Notes under the pieces: model-generated
What the model saw: only the letters and a program-made list of their open reading frames with translations
Told to the model about the DNA's origin: nothing
Databases searched by the model: none
Made by a program: the position numbers and the translations under genes
NCBI GenBank assembly: GCA_933228675.1
Contig: OW121744.1
Coordinates: 59,656,928 to 59,720,927 of the forward strand
Reading direction: 5' to 3'
DNA length: 64,000 nucleotides
Origin: Stomorhina lunata
Taxonomy: Eukaryota; Arthropoda; Insecta; Diptera; Rhiniidae
Part shown: one piece after another, positions 57,771 through 64,000 of the stretch
Numbering within the stretch: the first letter of the stretch is position 1
Layout: each line of letters begins with the position of its first letter

Positions 57771-58396
57771 AAACATACTTTTATGATTTCTTCAAATTTG
57801 GAGGAAATTGAGAATTAGTATATCTACCCAATAAAAACTATTATAAATCGGAAAATTGCAATGAAGAACGTTTTGAAAAAATATTTAAAAAAAAATTGTT
57901 TTGATGTGAAATTTTTTAAAAACTTTTTACTGTTGTTTAACCCATTTTAGTCGACTGGGCATTTAAATACCCAAAACAGTTAGAGTAGTAAAAAAATGCC
58001 TGCGTAATTGCAAATTGCTTTTTTATTTAATAGAATTTAGATTTTTTTTTTCATTTTTACCTTTAGTTTGAGAATTGGAAAAATTGCGTTTTTCTGTTTG
58101 TCAAAAAATTATCAGAAAAAGGTTTGTCAAGCAAAGGATGATACAAAAAATTAAAAGCGATTACACATTTTAAATAGCCTTAAGTCCAACATTTGTAATG
58201 AGAAAAAAAATTGATAGTTGAATTATCTTGGCCGTCGAAAATTGGTATTTAACTACATAACCGCCCATAATGACTTCGATTTGACGAAGAATAACCTCAA
58301 TGTACAAAAATGAACAGTTACCATCTAGGGTTAAAGAAAATCATAGGTCATTTAGCCCCTGGAGGCCGAGCACTTACACAACACGAACCAAAAAGA

Positions 58397-59681
58397 AACA
58401 AGTAAGAGTGTTATATGTATTCGTTTGCTGTGCCGAATCTTATCTTATCAAGTTGTATTAAATATATAAACGTATCTCATATACCTACGAGGGTGCAGCA
58501 AATTCAAAATATGGACCAAATGTGCTATTGTGGGTAAAATATTTGGACTAAATTCGGTTGCAGTAGCTTTAAAGTTCAACATTTAAAAGTATGTAAGTGG
58601 TTTCCCTAGTATTTACTTTGCACAAAATGTTGCGTTATAACCGGGTAATAAGCTGTTAAATGTTTTTAATTGCGTTTAATATGTAGTTAGGACAAACATG
58701 TTGATAGTAATATGGCAATTTCATATATTTTGTTAGGTTTTTATGTAAAGCTTATTTGTGCAAAATTTAGTGGCCATAGCTGGCATAGTTTATAATATAA
58801 TAGCTTTTAACTGGCTTTTGTGGCATTTTAGTGGTTTCCGGGAGTGATTTTTGTATGAAAGCTATGGTCTAATATGACATACTGACCAAAAGTTGCATAA
58901 AACTTTTCTGTTCTAAATTTGGTCGTCATAGCTTTTACAATTGTATTAAATTTATCATGTGATTAACGGGGCGGGGTTATATGTGAGCTCTAAATAAATT
59001 TGACCCGATTTCGTTCATTTTCAGTACATAACTTCTATAACATATCGTTAAAACTTCCGTAAAATTTTCTGTCTCTAGCTCCTGCAGTTAAGGCGTTATC
59101 GCGCTTTTATTTAACGGACAGACGGACAGAAACCGTCCGATTGTGACAATATTTGGCACAATCGCTGACATTGACATAACCCTTACTGGTGCTAAATTTG
59201 GTGGTTTTGGATTTAATGGCATTTAAGCGTATTTTAGGTGGAATTTAAGCTCTTTCCATAAGTATTTTTATGGGAGCTATAGCTAAATGTGAACCGATTT
59301 TTATAAAATTTTATATGCTGCCTAGTGCTTATGTAAAACTTTTACATACTAAATTTTATTATCATAGCTGTTTTAATTTGTCATTTATTAGCAAATAAGC
59401 GATTAGCCTAGGCGATGTTATACGGAAGCTATGGTTAAATGTGAACCGATTTTGCCCAATTTCAATACCAAAATTTTCAGAAATGAAGAAAATCTCTGCC
59501 AAGTTTAACTGACCTATCTCCTTTCGATTAGACGTTATCGTGATTTCAACAGACAGACAGACGGACATCGCTCAATAGACTTAGATTTCATAATTATTCA
59601 TAATATATATCCCTTTTGGTTTTTGGGCAAAGGGAATGACAATCTCAATATACCCTCCATTCTTTTTGATGGTGGGTATAA
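58397..59681 (-). mobile_element. DINE-1-like B, complete copy
   Basis: Starts AACAAGTAAGAGTG with hairpin-like GCTGTGCCGAAT (partly disrupted by an insertion) and ends TTTTGATGGTGGGTATAA. (GTCY)n at 59115-59130 and 59551-59567. About 1.29 kb, single unit, inside the piggyBac-like element, hence younger than it. Confidence 0.78.
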
Positions 59682-60356
59682 AAACAAACTAAAATGTATG
59701 ACAACAGTCAATGAATGAGGTTCTTTGTCACTTTATTTTAGAATTCGCAACAACAAAACATATGAAAAAGAGAACAAGAAAATATTTATATTTTCTTAGT
59801 CGCTTTATTTGTAAAATCACCAAATCTCTTTTTTGCCAACTATGGACTTAGACTTTGAAATTTTAGATTTATTGGGTGAAAACTCGCAGGCACTTTAAAT
59901 ATCCGTACTCTGTTTTGCCACCGCATTGTCGGTAGCAACAACTTGCTATATATTTGTAACTAAACCTAATTGGCTTCTCTTTATTGAACATTTTCCATAA
60001 ATGTGTGAATGTCATCAAGGATAAGAATGACAGCCATAGTAGGCTATGATTTGTTCTTCAATCGAAAGATTATGGGTTAATACTCTTAACTATTTTTTTT
60101 TCAGCAGGCAATTTAATGACAATACTTTAAAAATTTTGTCCCTAGGATCTGTGCCTAATTATAGCAAACTTGGAAAAAATGCTTGATTCGTTTGAATCTA
60201 TCTCTTGGCATACATTATTTTATAGTCGCACGCCCTAGTGAGTCTCGGTTTGTCCAGTAAGAATTTATTTGAGGTAACGTGTGGTAACATGTTCTATATA
60301 AGACGCCCAAAAACGTTTTGATTTCGTAGGTATTGTTTCAAATGATAGACAAATCC
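59682..60356 (-). other. Interior of piggyBac-like element, non-coding now
   Basis: No intact frame. Minus-strand stretches such as NKFLLDKPRLT (about 60230-60262) may be transposase remains, but this is too little to assign. Confidence 0.4.
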
Positions 60357-60542
60357 TACAACATACTTATTGTAGAATTCACTATATGGTCCAACAGCTC
60401 CTCATCAATAAACAGTTCCAAAAGTTGCTTGGAGCTCATTTCACTAATCTGTTCATATAGATCTTTGAGTGATGTCTCCAAAAGATGCAATTTTAAATAT
60501 TTGTAACACTCTTCGAAGTAAAACTGTACATTTTAAATAGCA
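60357..60542 (-). pseudogene. piggyBac-type transposase N-terminal fragment
   Basis: A 61-codon stretch on the minus strand reads VQFYFEECYKYLKL, then LLELFIDEELLDHIVNST. This resembles the start of the PGBD domain, where a hydrophobic FxDEELxxxIVxxT run is conserved. It ends with TAG at 60359-60357. The catalytic DDD region is not found. Confidence 0.6.
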
Positions 60543-60845
60543 CAGTGGGGCGTACTGAAACTTTAAGTGTTCGAAAAAATCAATAATTTTGTAAACAAAT
60601 TAATAGATTTTTATTTATACTAAAAGAAGAAAAACAAAATTGTTAAAAAATCATTAAAGAAGTTTGGGTATTTAAATACCCATGTCCTATTGCAGAAGTG
60701 GGGTAAAGTAAAATTTGTTTTACACCAAGTGACTGCTATGGACTTCCTGCTAAAATTCTGAAAGTTTCGTCAAAATCGTACGAGTGGTATAAGAGCCGTC
60801 TTTAATGGGTTAAGGACATATAAACATAAAACTACTGAAAATAAA

Positions 60846-61680
60846 CAGGGACCGTAACTGTTATAACTTTTATCGTAAAAGTCAGAAAATAAAAGTTATT
60901 TTTTGACTTTTATTTTTTCGAGCAGAAATAAAAGTTATTTTTTGACTTTTATTTTTTCTACTAAAAATAACAGTTATTTTTGACTTTTATTTTTTCAAGC
61001 AAAAATAAAAGTTATTTTTTAACTTTTATTTTTTCGAGCAAAAATAACAGTTATTTTTGACTTTTTTCATTTCGAGCATGAATAAAAGTTATTTTTTGAC
61101 TTTATTTTTTTCGGGCAGAAATAAAAGTTATTTTTTGACTTTTATTTTTTCGAGCAGAAATAAAAGTTACTTTTGTTTAAATTCATGATAAATTTATTGA
61201 AAATTTTTGTCAAACAAAGATAATTTTTCAGTGAAAATAATTTGCATATGCTCAAAAATTAATGGAGTTGAGTTTCGCAATCATAATTAGGGTTGAAAAC
61301 ACAAAATTAACTTTTATTTCTGCTCGAAAAAATAAAAGTCAAAAAATAACTTTTATTTCTGCTCGAAAAAATAAAAGTCAAAAAATAACTTTTATTCATG
61401 ATCGAAATAATAAAAGTGAAAATTAACTGTTATTTTTGCTTGAAAAAATAAAAGTTAAAAAATAACTTTTATTTTTGCTAAAAAAAAAAAATAAAAATCA
61501 AAAAATAACTGTTATTTTTTTTTCTAAAAAATAAAAATCAGATTTTTAAAAATCTTCGCATTTTATGAAAATTTTATCCAAGACTATCAAAATGGTATAC
61601 TTGGTTTTATTCTCCGACATTTCCTTGCGGTTGCTTTTTTTAATCAAAAATTCAAAAATAACAGTTATTTTCGGTCCCTG
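60846..61680. mobile_element. hAT-type foldback element with tandem-repeat arms
   Basis: Ends CAGGGACCG with a perfect 8-bp target duplication AAAATAAA (60838-60845 and 61681-61688). Each arm (60880-61170 and 61300-61560) is an array of about 37-bp units, TTATTTTTTCGAGCAGAAAT then AAAAGTTATTTTTTGACT, and the arms are inverted relative to each other. A spacer of about 130 bp separates them. There is no coding sequence. Able to form one long hairpin. Confidence 0.9.
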
Positions 61681-61688
61681 AAAATAAA

Positions 61689-62000
61689 TGCATTTTATTC
61701 AATTTAGTTGAAATTAAAAAAATATATATAAAAAAGAACCTTTTGTTATACAAATTATCATTTTCTCTTAAATAGAAGAAAAAATATAAAAAAACTGACA
61801 TGATTTTTTTCCAATAGAATTTAGCCCAAATAATCAAAAAATAACAAAAAACGTTATTCCGAGAATGTTATGATCAAACAGCTCCGAAAATTTAGTACAC
61901 ATACTAGTACTAATATAAAACTTCTTTTTGGTCTCAGATAGTAACTATATGTCATATATAAATATCAAGCGAAAGCGTATAGTGATTAAATGGGACTACG
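61689..62000. other. Spacer, no gene seen
   Basis: AT-rich, no recognisable element. Confidence 0.45.
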
Positions 62001-62130
62001 TTAGGGTTAAAAGTCAGGCTGGATTTAATTGGATTGTCTAGTTGATATATGCGTTAATTAATTGATTGCTTGATCAAAGTCATTTTGTAATAAAATTACC
62101 CTCTATCAAATTTCCCCTTTGTACTCACTT
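62001..62130. repeat. Local duplicate of 62966-63208
   Basis: GTCAGGCTGGATTTAATTGG, TTAATTGATTGCTTGATCAA and ACCCTCTATCAAATTTCCC recur at 62966-63206 in the same orientation with an extra segment in the second copy. Diverged, so not recent. Confidence 0.7.
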
Positions 62131-62159
62131 TTCTTAAAAGGTCTATATTAAAAATCCGT

Positions 62160-62870
62160 TAAGTTCAAAGGCCAAGCATATTTTAGAATTCGATGCGCTT
62201 TTATCATGTGCGCATATTCTCTAATTCGTAGGTCAAGCTTTGAAAGATGTTCCTCTACTTGGCATTTCCATCGAATTTTCGGATATCCTCTTTTACGAGT
62301 TCATTCGGGATCGTTTTCGAATACTCTTGTTGCTGGAGTATTTTCATACATTCGCACAACATGTCCCAGCCAACGCAACCGTCGGTGTTTGATGCGTTTT
62401 ACTATGTCGATGTCAACATATAACACATACAGCTCATTATTTATTCAATGTCGATATTCATGTTGATGCAAACTGGCCCAAAGTTTTTTCGTAGAATCTT
62501 CCTCTCAAAAACTCCAAGAATAGCTTCCTCTACCTGTGCAAGTGTCCATAATTCAACACCATATAATAATACGGAAAGTATAAGCGTTTTGTAGAGCGTA
62601 GTTTAAGTTCTTATAGAGAGAGCTTTTTTCTTATCTGCCTGCTTATGCCAAAAGCATCTGTTGGCAAGTATGATTCTACATTTGATTTCGAAACTTATGT
62701 CGTTAATTATGTTGACGGCGGTACCAAGGTAAGCAATTAAGGAAAACTTGTTAAATTGTTGGTATATATTTGACCACATTAGTGAAGGGTACATACTACA
62801 ATATAATCTTAGTCTTCTTTTATAAAACATTACTATATTTGACAAATTTGCTGAATCTATTACCTAGATC
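62160..62870 (-). pseudogene. LINE C-terminal fragment
   Basis: The minus strand codes for a decayed post-reverse-transcriptase region: LYGVELWTLAQVEEAILGVF, ERKILRKNFGPV, later motifs of the WLGHVVRM type in shifted frames. The 3' end (AAGCGCATCGAATTCTAAAA on the minus strand) matches 41325-41450. The stretch at 62660-62720 (GGCAAGTATGATTCTA...GTTGACGGCGGTACCAAG) recurs at 63210-63280. Confidence 0.8.
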
Positions 62871-63207
62871 ATTACAAGCCCTTACCGCCAAAAAGACTCA
62901 AGCGCCAAAAAATAAAATTTACAGGAGAAGCATTTTTTAAAATATCTTTGGACTAGGGTTGCCAGTCAGGCTAGATTCGACTGGATTGTCCAGCTTTTTT
63001 AATGCTTGTCCAGTGTCAAGCTAAAATTAAATTTGTCCAGCTGAAAGGTCAAAAATTAAATATTTTTAAAGAAAAACTATTTTTATGACAAAGAACTTTT
63101 GGAAAATTGTATTCTTTTCTTTTTTACTTAAGTGATTTATGCATTGATTAATTGATTGCCTGATCAAGTTCATTTTGCAATAAAATAACCCTCTATCAAA
63201 TTTCCCA

Positions 63208-63600
63208 TTGTTGGCAAGTATGATTCTATGTTTGAATTTGAAACTTATGTCGTGAATCATGTTGACGGCGGTACCAAGATAAACAAATTATTTTATAACC
63301 TCGTAGCTATAGTTCTCAATGATCACATGTGGTTCAATTCTTAAGTTTTGTTTTGATTCATTGACACCTAGACCCATTTTATTACATTCCATCTCGATAC
63401 TTGAAAAGGCGGCAGTCGAATCGCGAAATGTGCTTCCGTCCCATGATATCAATGTCATCGACAAACGCAAGTAGAATGTGTTTTCTGTTGAAAATTGTTT
63501 CAGATGTATTAGCTGCAGCATCTCGGACGATTTCATTTTCTCTCGATATCGCTGCGGTTAATTACGGTATTCGGTTTATCAAAAATTGAAAGATTCATCG
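63208..63600 (-). pseudogene. LINE reverse transcriptase fragment
   Basis: Minus-strand frames read SISIENEIVRDAAANTSETI, then LLAFVDDIDIMG (the catalytic YADD box has become FVDD) and AAFSSIEMECNKMGLGVNE, followed by the region repeated at 62660. This is the part of the same LINE that precedes 62160-62870; the two overlap, so they are two copies or a local duplication. Stops and frameshifts are frequent. Confidence 0.8.
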
Positions 63601-64000
63601 AAGCAAATTATTAAAGCAAGTTTTTATTTTTAATGTCCAGTTAATTTTTGGGTTGTCAACAGTGTGGCCATATCCAAAAATATTTTACAGCTAAATCGGC
63701 TTTAAAATAATGCTAGAAAATGCTAAATAAAACCCAAAACTGCCAAAAAAATAATGCTAACATTTTAATTGTATTATTTATTATTACTTTGGTAAATATA
63801 TCTTTATAAATGGTTAATTTTTCATAATTCTTCCCTATAAACACTTATTCCACATCATTTTAATCAAACAAACTGAATAAAAAGTAACAGAATATTTATT
63901 GAAGTATATGTACCTACACATTTGTACTCGTATACATTTATATACGTTATTTTGCCATTTGCTACCAGTTTTTAGTTTTATCTTCGGTATACATAATGTA
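63601..64000. other. Right end of window, no gene seen
   Basis: AT-rich. Two stretches (ATAATGCTAGAAAATGC, AATAATGCTAACATTTT) look like short diverged repeats. Confidence 0.45.

Larger units (their letters stand above)
57941..60809 (-). mobile_element. Decayed piggyBac-like element
   Basis: Flanked by TTAA (57937-57940 and 60810-60813). The ends are inverted: CCCATTTTAGTCGAC at left, CCCATTAAAGACGGC reversed from the right. Sub-terminal palindromes (GGGCATTTAAATACCC at about 57958, GGGTATTTAAATACCC at about 60665) are shared by both sides. A remnant of the transposase N-terminus lies at 60357-60542 and reads outward-in on the minus strand. A DINE-like element of 1.3 kb is nested at 58397-59681. 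About 1.6 kb of own sequence is left. Confidence 0.75.

Noticed and set aside
57428..58362. TTTAACCCTAAAAGGGC and TCATTTAGCCCC as ends of one element
   Set aside because: The second lies inside the piggyBac-like element and the first outside it, so they do not bound one unit.
1..64000. A new defence, biosynthetic or other multi-gene system
   Set aside because: Only one host gene is supported; every other coding stretch is a transposon or endogenous retroelement, so no gene system can be claimed.

Overview
The window is nuclear DNA of a higher fly (Diptera, Brachycera; a calyptrate such as a blow fly or house-fly relative fits best). The evidence is AT-rich DNA, a gypsy-like errantivirus with a tRNA-Lys primer site, abundant rolling-circle (Helitron and DINE-1/Helentron-like) elements with (GTCY)n tracts, many Tc1/mariner, hAT and piggyBac relics, and one insect cuticle-protein gene whose first coding exon is tiny. 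Nothing bacterial is present. Apart from the cuticle gene I see no convincing host protein gene; most of the window is nested transposable elements. Names such as DINE-1-like are inferred from architecture, since no database search was possible.

Layout. 1-1558: unassigned AT-rich DNA. 1559-10607: a Helitron-like element with about 140-bp tandem repeats, split by a young, complete-looking errantivirus on the minus strand (2438-9913; LTRs differ at one position; gag, pol, env, primer site, polypurine tract, -1 slippery site, env splice acceptor, leader tandem array). 11074-13194: a textbook non-autonomous Helitron (5' TC, 3' hairpin plus CTAG). 13905-23996: DINE-1-like units arranged head to tail, invaded by two TIR elements, two DD37E transposons and a hAT element that itself carries a Helitron-like fragment. 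23941-31482: a 3,771-bp tandem duplication that looks identical throughout and ends inside a LINE (30782-33360). 33539-43463: DINE-1-like copies on both strands, a tRNA-derived SINE, a mariner-type transposon and a solo LTR. 43464-46340: a foldback minisatellite element and a CR1/Jockey-type LINE relic. 46712-47996: a mariner-type transposon one stop codon from an open frame.

48732-54640 is the host gene: TATA box, a 12-nt first coding exon (48813-48824), a 5.2-kb intron full of transposons (Helitron-like element, a second SINE copy, a 128-bp-arm palindrome, a foldback mariner derivative, a hAT-like MITE), and a main exon (54032-54430) encoding a secreted RR-type cuticular protein. Only about 70 bp past its poly(A) signal a DINE-1-like element begins. 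57941-60809 is a decayed piggyBac-like element with its own nested insertion. 60846-61680 is a hAT-type foldback element. 62000-63600 holds fragments of a second LINE family.

The elements do not form one pathway. The window records layered transposition: several insertions can be ordered from target-site duplications and nesting, and the errantivirus and the 3.77-kb duplication are the youngest events.
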